Below, one piece after another: positions 16,875 through 27,229 of a stretch of 64,000 nt of DNA (positions are counted from its first letter, which is position 1; the number at the start of each line of letters is the position of its first letter). A program made the position numbers and the translations under genes. Source of the DNA: Pseudoflavonifractor capillosus (GTDB taxonomy: Bacteria > Bacillota > Clostridia > Oscillospirales > Oscillospiraceae); the NCBI RefSeq assembly GCF_016899775.1, contig NZ_JACJJE010000004.1:1-64000 (forward strand), written 5' to 3'. The notes beneath the pieces were generated by a model, which was not told the DNA's origin, made no database searches, and saw only the letters and a list, made by a program, of their open reading frames with translations.

Positions 16875-18251
16875 TCAGACCGGGATGGGATAGCGCTCGG
16901 TAAAGCACCCGTCGCAGAAGCCGCACCGGGCATCGGGGGCCAGCTGGTGGAGGTGCTCCAGGGAGAGGTAGCCCAGGCTGTCCGCCCCGGTGAGCTCCCG
17001 GATCTCCTCCACCGTGTGGCTGCATGCGATGAGCCGGTCCTTGTTGGGAATGTCGGTGCCGAAGTAGCAGGGGGAGACGAAGGGGGGCGCGGAGATGCGC
17101 ATATGGACCTCTTTGGCTCCCGCCTCCCGCAGCAGGGTGATGATCTGTCGGCTGGTGGTCCCCCGGACGATGGAGTCGTCCACCATGACCACCCGCTTGC
17201 CCTCCACCTCGCTGCTCAGGGCGGCGAGCTTGATGCGCACCGCCTGCTCCCGGCTGGCCTGGTCGGGGGTGATGAAGGTGCGGCCCACATAGCGGTTTTT
17301 CACAAAGCCCACCCCGTAGGGGATGCCGCTCTCCTGGGCGTAGCCCTGGGCGGCGTCCAGGCCGGAGTCAGGCACCCCGATGACCAGGTCGGCCTCCACC
17401 GGGTGCTCCTGAGCCAGGAGCTTTCCCGCGTTCACCCGGGCCTGGTGGACCGACTGCCCGGCGATCACTGAGTCGGGGCGGGCGAAGTAGATATACTCAA
17501 AGATACACATGTGGGACAGCTCCCGGCAGTTGTCCCGGATGGAGCGCACCTGGCCGTCCTCCACCACCACGATCTCTCCGGGCTCCAGCTCCCGCTCCAG
17601 CTCGCCCCCCACGCTGGCGATGGCGCAGGACTCGGAGGCGAACAGGACGGCGTCCCCCTTCCGGCCCATGCACAGGGGGCGGAAGCCCCAGGGGTCCCGG
17701 CAGGCGATGAGCTTCCGGGGGGACATGACCAGCAGGGAGAAGGCCCCCTTCAAATTCCTGGCGGCGTAGCACACCGCGTCCTCCACGCTGCGGCAGTGAA
17801 GCCGGGCCTGGGCGATGGCATAGGCGATGAGCTCGGAGTCGCTGGTGGTGTGGAAAATGGCCCCCTTGTACTCAAAGTCCCGGCGGAGCTGGTCCACCCC
17901 CACCAGATTGCCGTTGTGGACCACCGCCAGGGTGCCCTTCACGTATTTGATGGTCAGGGGCTGGGCGTTCTCCCGCTCGCCGGCCCCGGTGGTGGCGTAG
18001 CGCACATGGCCCACCGCCATGGTGCCGTTGAGCCTGTCCAGGGTCTCCTTGTCAAAGACCTCGCTCACCAGGCCCACGTCCTTGTAAAAGGACTGCTCCC
18101 GGCCGTTGATGGCCGCGATGCCGCAGGCCTCCTGCCCCCGGTGCTGGAGGGCGTACAGCCCGTAATAGGTGGTTTGGGCGCACCCGCCCTTTGGATCGTA
18201 GACGCCGAATACCCCGCACTCCTCGTGCAGGCCGCTCAGTATGGGTTCCAT
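16875..18251 (-). CDS. purF: Amidophosphoribosyltransferase (complete, catalytic-Cys form)
   Basis: This 458-residue enzyme catalyses the first step of purine synthesis, PRPP plus glutamine to phosphoribosylamine. The N-terminal nucleophile cysteine lies in HEECGVFGVYD after a short propeptide, as in Bacillus PurF. The PRPP loop is VVMVDDSIVRGTT, and the C-terminal CGFCDGCF resembles the 4Fe-4S ligand cluster. The start at 18251 gives the standard short propeptide. It stands apart from the purine cluster at 46-57 kb, which has a second PurF-like gene without that cysteine. Confidence 0.93.
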   Translation of the reverse strand: MEPILSGLHEECGVFGVYDPKGGCAQTTYYGLYALQHRGQEACGIAAINGREQSFYKDVGLVSEVFDKETLDRLNGTMAVGHVRYATTGAGERENAQPLTIKYVKGTLAVVHNGNLVGVDQLRRDFEYKGAIFHTTSDSELIAYAIAQARLHCRSVEDAVCYAARNLKGAFSLLVMSPRKLIACRDPWGFRPLCMGRKGDAVLFASESCAIASVGGELERELEPGEIVVVEDGQVRSIRDNCRELSHMCIFEYIYFARPDSVIAGQSVHQARVNAGKLLAQEHPVEADLVIGVPDSGLDAAQGYAQESGIPYGVGFVKNRYVGRTFITPDQASREQAVRIKLAALSSEVEGKRVVMVDDSIVRGTTSRQIITLLREAGAKEVHMRISAPPFVSPCYFGTDIPNKDRLIACSHTVEEIRELTGADSLGYLSLEHLHQLAPDARCGFCDGCFTERYPIPV

Positions 18252-18318
18252 CCCCGCGCACTTCCTTCCTGAAAAAGACAAGGCGGCGCTCTCCATGAGC
18301 GCCGTCGTTCACAAACTT

Positions 18319-18348
18319 ATTATACTCCTGCACAGCCGTCCGATGCAA
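18319..18348 (-). promoter_or_regulatory. purF promoter
   Basis: On the minus strand TTGCAT (18348-18343) and TATAAT (18324-18319) are 18 bp apart. The 5' UTR that follows contains a GGCGCT/AGCGCC hairpin at about 18286-18304. Confidence 0.65.
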
Positions 18349-18454
18349 GGGAGAGAGGATTGGCTGCTCCGCCTATATCTTCCTTAAATTCCGGAACTTT
18401 CTCGTATGATATGTCTATTTTGACGCAATCTAGCCCGGAGAGGAGGGGCGTGCT

Positions 18455-18886
18455 GTGAACGATGAACGGACATTTTTGGCTTTTATCCACAAGACCGCGG
18501 CCATGGGGGTGGGGACGCTGCCCCAGGCCATGGGCCTGCCCCAGAGCCGGGCCATGGTGCCGGTCCTCCAGGACCAGCTGCGGGAGTGCCGCACCATCGC
18601 CGCCCGGGCCCAGGCCTATGCCAGAGCCCAGGGGGAGCGGCTGAGGGGGCCGGGGAGCGCCGCCCTGGCCCTGGCGGGGGCCGCCCTCCGGACGCGGGCG
18701 GTGCTGGACCCCTCCACCTCCACACTGGCGGAGCGGCTCATCCGGGAGAGCACCGGGGGCGCGGTGGAGACGGCCCGGCGGCTCCACCAGTGCACCCGGG
18801 ACACGGACCCGGCACTGGTGGAACTGGGCCGCCGCCTGCTGGCGGCCCAGGAGCGGACCATCCAGGAGATGAAGCGGTTTTTATAG
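18455..18886 (+). CDS. Hypothetical protein, Ala/Arg-rich, helical
   Basis: This 143-residue protein is not recognised. It starts at a GTG after GGAGAGGAGGGG. The sequence is helical and basic, with MGVGTLPQAMGLPQS near the N-terminus, an alanine-rich middle and a C-terminal RRLLAAQERTIQEMKRFL. There is no signal peptide or membrane segment. The good ribosome site and short, clean frame support it being real; the GC-rich composition makes open frames easier, so confidence is moderate. Confidence 0.65.
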   Translation: MNDERTFLAFIHKTAAMGVGTLPQAMGLPQSRAMVPVLQDQLRECRTIAARAQAYARAQGERLRGPGSAALALAGAALRTRAVLDPSTSTLAERLIRESTGGAVETARRLHQCTRDTDPALVELGRRLLAAQERTIQEMKRFL

Positions 18887-18890
18887 TAGG

Positions 18891-18924
18891 AAAAAAGCGG
18901 GCGGCCCTTACCGGGCCGCCCGCT
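18891..18924 (-). terminator. Terminator of the CmpB-like gene
   Basis: A 12-bp stem (AGCGGGCGGCCC / GGGCCGCCCGCT), read on the minus strand, is followed by TTTTTT. It may also slow plus-strand transcription from 18455-18886. Confidence 0.85.
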
Positions 18925-18925
18925 C

Positions 18926-18990
18926 CAGCTTGTCGAAAAACCTCTGTTTAGACGAATCCGCCCGAGTATTGGCGGGGGAGCTCGAGGGGG
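18926..18990 (-). repeat. 3'-UTR sequence shared by two genes, copy B
   Basis: It is about 80% identical to 16692-16755 and lies between the stop of the CmpB-like gene and its terminator. Confidence 0.7.
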
Positions 18991-19011
18991 AAGAAAATCT
19001 GTTCCCGGAAC

Positions 19012-20331
19012 TCAGTCCACGAATTTTGCGCTGGGGTAGACCCGCTCAATGCGCTCATCCGGGTAGTGGTCGTCCAGGAACCGGGCGACGCTGTTCTGGG
19101 CGGGGACGTCCATGCTGCGCTCCACATAGCGGCCGAAGGCCAGGGCGGAGACGGCCATGTTGCCCACCATAAAGACCACCAGCAGCCAGGTGAGAATTTT
19201 TCCCGGCTTCATGGGCAGGCGCTCAATCAGGTTGGACATGCGGGGGTAGAGCACCTTGATCCACACCACCGTGGCGATGCCCCAGAAGAAGCAGTAGAGC
19301 AGGTTGATCCGGCCGCCCAGGTTGAAGGGAATGTGGCTGTAATCCCAGAAGACCGTGCCGAACATCAGCTCGGAGAGGACGGAACAGCCGTACTCATAGG
19401 CGCCTCCCAGCACGGTGCCGAACAGGAACAGAAATCCGTCCCGGCGGTCCCGGTAGCGGTAGAGCAGAACGGTGAGGATCACCGCGCCGAAGCCCCACAC
19501 GATGGAGAAGGGGCCGTAGAGCAGGCTGCTGCGGCTCTGCCACTCCCCCATGGAGAAGCGGCAGAAGACGGTCTCGAAGAGGTCGCCCAGCAGGGCGGCG
19601 ATCACAAAGATCCAGGTCAGCTTGTAGAAGCCGCAGCCCTGGGCAAACACCTGGGCGCGGACCTTCTCCTTCCGCCGCTCCTGCTTCAGGCGGTCCTTAT
19701 CCAGGCTGGGGTAGGCCCGGGCCATACGCCGCTGGATGTACCGGGTGACCGCGTTGTCCAGGGCGTTGGACACCGCCCGCCACCGCCGGGAGACCTCGCT
19801 GGGCTCCTTCAGGCTGCCGTTGAGCTGGAGCAGTGCGGCGCCCGACCCGGCAAAGTCCGCCGCCAGCAGGACCAGCACCGCGATGGCGATGATCTGTCCC
19901 ACCGACTGGGGAATCCAGTTGGTGAGGGTTACCAGCAGGGGGTTGCCCAAAAACAGGCAGAACAAGGCCAGAAGGCCCCACACCAGGGAGTATTTCAGAC
20001 AGATGTGGCCGTTGAAGTTCCAGGGCTCCTGGGAGTAGTCCCACCACTTCTGCCCAAAAATGCGCTCCAGCAGGGCGCCGGTGACCAGCTCCAGGGCGGT
20101 GGCCAGCAGCATGCCGCCTACAAACAGGAAGAAGGGGGCGCTTTTCAGCTCCGGGAGGAACACGGCGAACAGCACGGCGGCCTCGCCGTAAACGGGGGAG
20201 AAGGGGGCGTTCAGAAAGCCGCGGTTGAGCAGCTTGCCCTTTTTCGCCGCCGCGGCGGCGGTCTCCATCAGCCAGCCCAGGAAGGAGTAGACCAGAAAGA
20301 ACCAGAGCAGTTGGTAGAGTGTGTATTCCAT
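19012..20331 (-). CDS. CmpB-family putative ABC-transporter permease, tandemly duplicated
   Basis: This is a 439-residue integral membrane protein. The two halves resemble each other: NAPFSPVYG...WWDYSQEPWNFNGHICLKYSLVWG (about residues 40-115) and LLYGPFSIVWG...FWDYSHIPFNLGGRINLLYCFFWG (about 268-355). Each half has the aromatic W/FWDYS-PFN-G-I motif typical of the family annotated as putative ABC transporter type IV. A basic cytoplasmic linker (about 195-225) separates them. No ATPase is adjacent, so transport is only an annotation-level guess. Confidence 0.75.
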   Translation of the reverse strand: MEYTLYQLLWFFLVYSFLGWLMETAAAAAKKGKLLNRGFLNAPFSPVYGEAAVLFAVFLPELKSAPFFLFVGGMLLATALELVTGALLERIFGQKWWDYSQEPWNFNGHICLKYSLVWGLLALFCLFLGNPLLVTLTNWIPQSVGQIIAIAVLVLLAADFAGSGAALLQLNGSLKEPSEVSRRWRAVSNALDNAVTRYIQRRMARAYPSLDKDRLKQERRKEKVRAQVFAQGCGFYKLTWIFVIAALLGDLFETVFCRFSMGEWQSRSSLLYGPFSIVWGFGAVILTVLLYRYRDRRDGFLFLFGTVLGGAYEYGCSVLSELMFGTVFWDYSHIPFNLGGRINLLYCFFWGIATVVWIKVLYPRMSNLIERLPMKPGKILTWLLVVFMVGNMAVSALAFGRYVERSMDVPAQNSVARFLDDHYPDERIERVYPSAKFVD

Positions 20332-20404
20332 AGAGGCTCCTTATGTATTGTGACGTAGTTCGGGAGAGGCGCGCAGCGCGCCCCCAGATATGCGGCTGGT
20401 ATCC

Positions 20405-21556
20405 TTATAGGGTGTGCGTCTGAAAGAAATGCTCGATCTCCGAGCGGCCGGCGGCCACGGACCCCTGAACAAAGTCGGGCTTGCCGCCGCCCCGGCCCTG
20501 GAGGGCCTGATTCAGCTCCTTGACCAGGGGGCGCAGCTCGCCCCCCGGCTGGCCGATGGCGTACTGGTACCCCTGGCCGTCCCGGCCGGAGAAGCAGGCG
20601 CACCGGCCGCCGCAGGCCGCCTGGACGGCGGCGGTGAGACGGCGCAGGCCGTCCGGCTTCAGATCCTCCTCAAAGAGGACCACGTCCCCCGCTCCCTGGT
20701 ACTGTTGGGCCAGGGCGGCAAAATGGGCGTCCTCCATGGTGAGGATGCGGGACTTGAGGGCCTGGTTCTCCCCCAGCAGCCGCTCCACCGCCGGGGCGGT
20801 CTCCAGCAGCTTGGCGGAGGTGAGGTTGGAGATCTGGTGGTTCTGCTCCCACACCTGGGACAGATGGGTGAAGGCCCGGCCGCCGCACACCAGCTCGATG
20901 CGCACGCCGGAGCGGAATTTTTGGCAGGAGAGCAGCTTCACCAGCCCAACCTGGCCGGAGGAGGACACGTGGGTGCCGCAGCAGGCGCAGGTGTCCGCCC
21001 CGGGGAAGGAGACGATGCGCACCTGTCCCTGGATGGCTTTTTTACTCCGGTACTCCAGATGGGCCAGCTCCTCCGGGGAGGGGTAGGTGATCTGAACCGG
21101 GTGGTCCTCCCAGATGTACCGGTTGGCCGCCTCCTCCAGCGCCCGGACCTGGTCCTGGGTGAGCTCTACGTTGAGGTCAATGGTGATCACGTCGGCCCCC
21201 ATGTGGAAGCCCACGTTGTCGCAGCCGTACATGGTGTGGGCCAGGCCGGAGACGATGTGTTCCCCGGAGTGGTGCTGCATCAGGTCGAAGCGGCGGGCCC
21301 AGTCGATCTCCCCCTCCACGGTGCTCCCCTCCTCCAGAGGGGCGGAGCAGGTGTGGACCACATGGCCCTCCCGCTCGTGGACCTCCAGCACCTGGGCCCC
21401 GCCCAGAGTGCCCAGGTCATAGGGCTGGCCGCCCCCCTCGGGGTAGAAGGCGGTCTGGTCCAGAATCACGTCCCACCCCTTCCTGCCCTGGGCGCAGGAG
21501 CGCACCCGGGCAGTGAAGCGGGCGAGAAACGGGTTTTCCTCATATAGCTTTTCCAT
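20405..21556 (-). CDS. Alanyl-tRNA editing protein, AlaX-L type
   Basis: This 383-residue protein is a freestanding homologue of the AlaRS editing domain. It hydrolyses Ser- or Gly-mischarged tRNA-Ala. Zinc ligands are visible as HHSGEH (about residues 94-99) and CACCGTH (about 190-196). The N-terminal DQTAFYPEGGGQP segment is the AlaRS-like beta-barrel, and the C-terminal GGGGKPDF-type region (RGGGKPDFVQGS) is the DHHA1 domain, which defines the long form. It appears monocistronic, 74 bases upstream of the CmpB-like gene. Confidence 0.92.
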   Translation of the reverse strand: MEKLYEENPFLARFTARVRSCAQGRKGWDVILDQTAFYPEGGGQPYDLGTLGGAQVLEVHEREGHVVHTCSAPLEEGSTVEGEIDWARRFDLMQHHSGEHIVSGLAHTMYGCDNVGFHMGADVITIDLNVELTQDQVRALEEAANRYIWEDHPVQITYPSPEELAHLEYRSKKAIQGQVRIVSFPGADTCACCGTHVSSSGQVGLVKLLSCQKFRSGVRIELVCGGRAFTHLSQVWEQNHQISNLTSAKLLETAPAVERLLGENQALKSRILTMEDAHFAALAQQYQGAGDVVLFEEDLKPDGLRRLTAAVQAACGGRCACFSGRDGQGYQYAIGQPGGELRPLVKELNQALQGRGGGKPDFVQGSVAAGRSEIEHFFQTHTL

Positions 21557-21657
21557 GGCAGAAACCTCATGTTTTCAAATCTTTCACGGTGGCGGAGAGC
21601 ATTATAGCACAACAAGGGGGAAAAGGCAAAGGCCGGAGACCGGGCCGGAAAATATAT

Positions 21658-21686
21658 TTGTCAAGGGCGGGGCGCTGTATTATACT
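21658..21686 (+). promoter_or_regulatory. Promoter of the TPR-DUF4261 gene
   Basis: TTGTCA (21658-21663) and TATACT (21681-21686) are spaced by 17 bp. Confidence 0.65.
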
Positions 21687-21768
21687 GGAGGTGACACGGC
21701 GCGCCCGGCGGCGGGACGGTCCCGGGCGTGCGGATGGAAAAAAGAGATGATTCGAGGAGGACGCCCCT

Positions 21769-23946
21769 ATGGAGCTGCTGGAGCAGTGCCGGATCTGGCA
21801 TGAGAACGACGAGTATCAGAAGATCATCGACGCCCTGGAGGCCATCCCGGAGGGGGAGCGCACCCCGGAGCAGGACCTGGAGCTGGCCCGGGCCTACAAC
21901 AACCAGGGGGACCCCGGCACGCCGGAGGGCCGGGCGCTGTTTCAGCGGGCCATCGAGCTGATGGAGCCCCACCGGGCGGTCCTGGGGGAGGACTACAGCT
22001 GGAACTTCCGCATGGGCTACGCCCTCTACTACCTGGACCGGGAGGAGCAGGCCCTGGGCTATTTCCAAAAAGCTCTGGCGCTCCACCCGGGGGACGACCC
22101 GCAGTACAACACGGAGGAGGAAATTCGATTTTTCATCGACGACTGCCGCCGCTGGATCGCCGTACAAAGCGGGGAGGGGATCGTGCTGACCCCGGAGGAC
22201 GTGGAGGAGCTGGAGGGGATGTGCGAGGGGCCGTCCGGCTACTTCTATAAAATGCTGTCCTACCTGGAGGAGACCATCCGGGCCGGGGTGCGGGAGGGCC
22301 GCTTCTCCGTGGCCCAAGCCAGGGCCGACCTGGAGGTTGCCCTGTGGTACTCCTACGCCTGCAACAATGTGGACGAGTACGAGTACTACTACCGGGCGGC
22401 GGACTGGATGTCCGATTCGGAACAGGCGGCGGAGGCAGCCGGGAGCGGCATCTGGTACTACCGGTACGCCTGCGCCCTGACCTACTGTTCCCGGCTGGAG
22501 GAGGCCCTGGTCTACGCCCGGAAGGGTGTGGAGCTGGACCCGGGCTACGTGTGGGGCTACCTCCAGTACGCCAAGCTGCTCAGCCACTTCGGAAAACAGC
22601 AGGAGGCCCTGGCGGCGGTGGACCGGGGGCTGGAGCTGGAGCCCGGGGACTATGAGTTCACCACCCTCCGCCGGGAGATTCTGGAGGGCCGGAGCCTGGA
22701 GGAGATGGAGTTCCACTGGATCGACCCCGAGTGCGACCGGCGGCTCCAGGAGGGGCTGGACGAGGGGGAGGCGGACAAGCGCCGGGCCATCTCCCACATC
22801 CTCTGTGACCGGGAAAATCTGGCGGCTATCCGGGCGGCCCTGGCCCCCACCGAGTGGGAGGCGGATTCTCCCTATTGCACCTTCACCATCCCCTATGGGG
22901 AGCGGACCGTCACCGGCCGCTTCTTCGGCAACGAGGCCGCCCTGTCCAAGCTGCCCGCCCTCTGGTTCCAGGCTCTGGTCCGCCGCCTGCCCGAGCTGGA
23001 GCGCCGGGGGAGGACCTTCCTGTCCGCCCGGGCGGGTCTGGGCACCGAGGGGCTGGAGCTGGACCGGTTCACCGTGGGGCTGGACCGGAAGATCGGCCTG
23101 ATCTACCAGCGGGAGGAGAGCCAGGTGGTCCGCTTCGAGCCCGATTTCTCCCTGAGCGAGGACCAGATGGCCCTGGAGCAGCCGGAGGGGGGCACCTTCC
23201 TGGCCTTCGTCCTGCTGGAGCAGCCGGAGTGGGACGGGGAGCAGTTCAAGCGGGACCTGCGGGATCTGTGGGGCATCCCCTGCTTCACCCAGGAGACCGG
23301 CGGCGAAGATGGGGAGGGCGCCCTGGTGTTTGAGGCAGACGGCATGACGGCGGCCGTCCACCTCTACCCCTTCCCGGTGCCCCACGGGGAGGCGGAGGAG
23401 AACGCCGCCCACAACTACCTGTGGCCCGAGGCCCAGGAGACGGCCCGCCGTCACCGGGGGCAGATCCTGGTCTCCGTCCTGGCCGGGGAGGAGGACCCCC
23501 TGGAGGCCGCCCGGCTCCAGGTGAAGCTGGTGTGCGCCGCCTGCCGGCAGGCGGGGGTGCTGGGGGTCTACGCCAACGGCACGGTCTATCAGCCGGAGTT
23601 CTATGATGATGCGGCGGGGATGATGGAGGACGGGAGCCTGCCCCTGCTGAACCTGGTCTGGCCCGGCCTCTACCGCCGGGAGGGGGGCCTGTGCGCCTAC
23701 ACCGATGGCATGCGGGCCTTCGGCAGGGACGAGATGGAGGTGCTGGACGCCGACGCGGAGCCCGGGGACCTGCGGGGCTTCCTGTTGGATATCGCCGACT
23801 ATGTGCTGGAAAACGGCGTGGCCCTCCAGGACGGGGAGACCATCGGCTTCGGCGAGGACCAGCGCCTGTCCATCACCCGCAGCGCCGGGGTGTGGCACCA
23901 GGGCATGACGCTGAAAATCCAGTACGCCCCCATGCCGGAGGACTGA
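21769..23946 (+). CDS. TPR-repeat protein with C-terminal DUF4261-like domain
   Basis: This is a 725-residue cytoplasmic protein. The N-terminal 310 residues contain tetratricopeptide-like helices (for example WNFRMGYALYYLDREEQALGYFQKALALHP and EEALVYARKGVELDPGYVWGYLQYAKLL), which suggests a protein-binding scaffold. The middle (about 340-480) is an alpha/beta region without a recognised motif. The last 200 residues, including GDLRGFLLDIADYVLENGVALQDGETIGFG, resemble DUF4261. There is no signal peptide. It starts at an ATG after GAGGAGGACG. Function is unknown. Confidence 0.82.
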   Translation: MELLEQCRIWHENDEYQKIIDALEAIPEGERTPEQDLELARAYNNQGDPGTPEGRALFQRAIELMEPHRAVLGEDYSWNFRMGYALYYLDREEQALGYFQKALALHPGDDPQYNTEEEIRFFIDDCRRWIAVQSGEGIVLTPEDVEELEGMCEGPSGYFYKMLSYLEETIRAGVREGRFSVAQARADLEVALWYSYACNNVDEYEYYYRAADWMSDSEQAAEAAGSGIWYYRYACALTYCSRLEEALVYARKGVELDPGYVWGYLQYAKLLSHFGKQQEALAAVDRGLELEPGDYEFTTLRREILEGRSLEEMEFHWIDPECDRRLQEGLDEGEADKRRAISHILCDRENLAAIRAALAPTEWEADSPYCTFTIPYGERTVTGRFFGNEAALSKLPALWFQALVRRLPELERRGRTFLSARAGLGTEGLELDRFTVGLDRKIGLIYQREESQVVRFEPDFSLSEDQMALEQPEGGTFLAFVLLEQPEWDGEQFKRDLRDLWGIPCFTQETGGEDGEGALVFEADGMTAAVHLYPFPVPHGEAEENAAHNYLWPEAQETARRHRGQILVSVLAGEEDPLEAARLQVKLVCAACRQAGVLGVYANGTVYQPEFYDDAAGMMEDGSLPLLNLVWPGLYRREGGLCAYTDGMRAFGRDEMEVLDADAEPGDLRGFLLDIADYVLENGVALQDGETIGFGEDQRLSITRSAGVWHQGMTLKIQYAPMPED

Positions 23947-24044
23947 GAAGGCAGAGGGGAGGAGACCTTCCTCCGGAAAACCCGTCCATACTCCCGCATG
24001 TTTGCGCCCGTTTCCGCATAGACATAGCGGGAAAGGGTGATGGT

Positions 24045-24326
24045 ATGGGGACCAAAGGGAGGCGCGAGGGACTGTTGGAGCGCACCGCCCAGTTCTTTGA
24101 CCTGCCGGCGGACGTGGTGGCCGGGGTGCCCCGGCTGGAGCTGGTGGGGACGGGGGAGCTGCGCATGGAGCGCCACAAGGGCATCCTGGCCTATGGGGAC
24201 AGGGAGATCCACATCAGCGGCGGGTCCTATGTGGTGAAGGTGACCGGTGAGGGGCTGGAGCTGCGGGCCATGACCGGCATGGAGCTGCTCATCACCGGGC
24301 GCATCGCCGGCATCGAGCTGACTTAG
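24045..24326 (+). CDS. yqfC: Sporulation protein YqfC
   Basis: This 93-residue protein has the YqfC family pattern: a short basic N-terminus, LPADVVAGVPRLELVGTGEL, the phrase HKGILAYGDREIHISGGSYV, and a hydrophobic end. YqfC is sigma-E controlled in Bacillus. The ATG at 24045 follows GAAAGGGTG. It is followed 10 bases later by yqfD, the conserved partner. Confidence 0.88.
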   Translation: MGTKGRREGLLERTAQFFDLPADVVAGVPRLELVGTGELRMERHKGILAYGDREIHISGGSYVVKVTGEGLELRAMTGMELLITGRIAGIELT

Positions 24327-24336
24327 GGGTGCGGCG

Positions 24337-25566
24337 ATGAAGCGGGCCATGAACTATGTGCGGGGGACGGTGACCCTGACGGCCCGGGGCCTGTTCCCCG
24401 AGCGGCTTTTGAACCTGTGCGCCCAGGAGGGGGTGCCCTGCTGGGGGGTGGAGTGGACGGACGACCACACCTTACGCCTGACCACATTCCGGCACAAGCT
24501 GCCCCTGGTGAAAAAGCTGGCCCAGCGGGCGGGGTGCGAGATCGCCGTGGAGGGCCGGCGGGGGCTGCCGGATTTCCTGGGGCGGTTCCGCCGCCGGTAC
24601 GCCTTTCTCATCGGGCTGGCCCTCTCCCTGCTGGCGGTGTGCGTCCTGTCCAAGTTTGTGCTCACCATCGACGTGACCGGCAATGAGACGGTGCCCACCG
24701 CCCGCATCCTCTCCCAGCTGCGGCTGGAGGGGGTGCGCCCCGGGGTGTACGGCCCCGGCCTGGACCGGAAGGCCGTCGCCCAGCGGGCCCTGCGGGAGCT
24801 GGAGGAGCTGTCCTGGATGTCCATCAACCTGTACGGCACCCGGCTGGAGGTGGTGGTGCGGGAGGCGGTGGAGTCCCCGGAGATCGTGGACGACGAGGGG
24901 TTCTACGACGTGATCTCCGAGGCGGACGGCATCATCACCCAGGTGGAGCCCATGGTGGGGGAAGCCGCCGTCCAGGAGGGGGACACGGTGGCCAGGGGGG
25001 AGGTGCTCATCTCCGGCCTCATCTCCATCCAGCCGCCCCAGTACAGCGACCAGCCGGTGCGGTACTACCCGGTCCACGCCCGGGGGCGGGTGTACGCCCG
25101 CACCTGGCGGACCTTTGAGGCGGCCATCCCCCTGGAGGCCCGGGTGAAGCGGTACACCGGGGAGGAGCGCACCCTCTGGTCCCTGCGCTGTCTGGACTTT
25201 GGGGTGGATTTTTATAAAAACAGTAGCATTCCCGGGGATGGATATGATAAAATAACCACGGTACACCAGCTGACCCTGCCGGGGGGCCGGAGCCTGCCTA
25301 TGATGCTTACGGCGGAGCAATACCGCGCCTATGAAACCGAAACCGTCTCGGTGGACCCGGAGGCCGCCCAGGCCCTGCTGGAGGACCGGCTGTTCTCCTA
25401 TCTGCTGGAACAGATCGGGGAGGACGGCCAGGTGATCGACACCAGCTATACCGCCCGGGTGTCGGAGGGGCAGCTGCATGTGACGCTGACCGCGGAGTGC
25501 CGGGAGGAGATCGGCGTGGAGATCCCCAGTACCCGCGAGATCCCGGGGGAGACCCCGGCGGAGTAG
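24337..25566 (+). CDS. yqfD: Sporulation protein YqfD
   Basis: This is a 409-residue membrane-anchored sporulation protein. It has an N-terminal domain, one transmembrane segment at about residues 89-107 (FLIGLALSLLAVCVLSKF), then a large extracytoplasmic part with the YqfD signature FVLTIDVTGNETVPTARILS and VVREAVESPEIVDDEGFYDV. The yqfC-yqfD-phoH order is conserved in spore-formers and normally leads into ybeY; here repeats follow instead. Confidence 0.9.
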   Translation: MKRAMNYVRGTVTLTARGLFPERLLNLCAQEGVPCWGVEWTDDHTLRLTTFRHKLPLVKKLAQRAGCEIAVEGRRGLPDFLGRFRRRYAFLIGLALSLLAVCVLSKFVLTIDVTGNETVPTARILSQLRLEGVRPGVYGPGLDRKAVAQRALRELEELSWMSINLYGTRLEVVVREAVESPEIVDDEGFYDVISEADGIITQVEPMVGEAAVQEGDTVARGEVLISGLISIQPPQYSDQPVRYYPVHARGRVYARTWRTFEAAIPLEARVKRYTGEERTLWSLRCLDFGVDFYKNSSIPGDGYDKITTVHQLTLPGGRSLPMMLTAEQYRAYETETVSVDPEAAQALLEDRLFSYLLEQIGEDGQVIDTSYTARVSEGQLHVTLTAECREEIGVEIPSTREIPGETPAE

Positions 25567-25580
25567 GAGAACAAATACCA

Positions 25581-26555
<975 letters not shown>

Positions 26556-26584
26556 ATTTTTGGCGGTTCGCTGCCGAAGGGACA

Positions 26585-26634
26585 CCTCATCCGTCTGGCC
26601 TTCGGCCAGCCACCTTCCCCTAAAGGGGAAGGCT
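26585..26634 (-). repeat. Two-hairpin dispersed repeat, copy 1
   Basis: On the minus strand this copy reads AGCCTTCCCC-TTTA-GGGGAAGG-TGG, then the second hairpin CTGGCC-GAA-GGCCAG, then CGGATGAGG. It forms an inverted pair with copy 2 just downstream. Confidence 0.85.
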
Positions 26635-26652
26635 GTAAAAGCGTATTCCTAA

Positions 26653-26705
26653 AGCCTTCCCCCTCGGGGGGAAGGTGTCACGCGAAGCGTGACGGATGAG
26701 GGGGC
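26653..26705 (+). repeat. Two-hairpin dispersed repeat, copy 2
   Basis: AGCCTTCCCC and GGGGAAGGTG form the first stem. The second stem is TCACGC-GAA-GCGTGA, different in sequence from the other copies but still self-complementary. It ends with CGGATGAGGGGGC. Confidence 0.85.
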
Positions 26706-27229
26706 AATGGAGGAATAACCTTTTTCCGGGCGTAGGGCGCGACAACTCGGCGCGCCGTTTTGCAGGACCCGCCCTGTCGGTTATGTTTCTTTGTCCTTTG
26801 CATTTGTAGGGCCCGATGCCCTCATCGGGCCGCTTCGGTGTTTTTCTGCGGGGAATTTCGCCGCCTGCGGGCGGCGAGTTCCTTTGCCCACGGCGGCAAA
26901 GGAACCAAAACGCCGCCGGGGGACGGCTCAGGATGGACACTTCGTGTCCATATTCGCCTTACCCCCGGTCCCCCATTACGGAGGACGCGTACCTGTAAGG
27001 CTGCACAAAATTTCCGGCGCGCAAAATCTGAGTGGCTGGCCTCAATTCCCGCCGGGCCACCTGGCCCTGGGTTTGCAAAAATTGCCGCTGGTGCGGTTCC
27101 ACACCTGCGCCTGGGTTTCCCGAACCAACGCTCCCGGTAGGTATGCTGTCGGGCCGGTCTGGGACCGGCCCCTACGCGAAAAGGGAGCGGCTTCTATATC
27201 CGCTGTAGGGGCGGCTATCAGCCGCCTGC
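26706..27229. other. Gene-free stretch with assorted hairpins
   Basis: No convincing gene is seen here. It holds a GTAGGGCCC...GGGCCGC hairpin at 26806-26832, CGCCGCCTGCGGGCGGCG near 26860, GGACACTTCGTGTCC near 26934, a GGGCCGGTC...GACCGGCCC hairpin near 27150 and a GTAGGGGCGGC...GCCGCC hairpin at 27205-27229. Open frames here read through these palindromes on both strands and look fortuitous. Confidence 0.6.

Noticed and set aside
16875-18251. Complete purF as a duplicate pseudogene
   Set aside because: All catalytic motifs, the nucleophile cysteine and the cysteine cluster are intact, and it has its own promoter; it is the copy at 53.8-55.3 kb that lacks the nucleophile.
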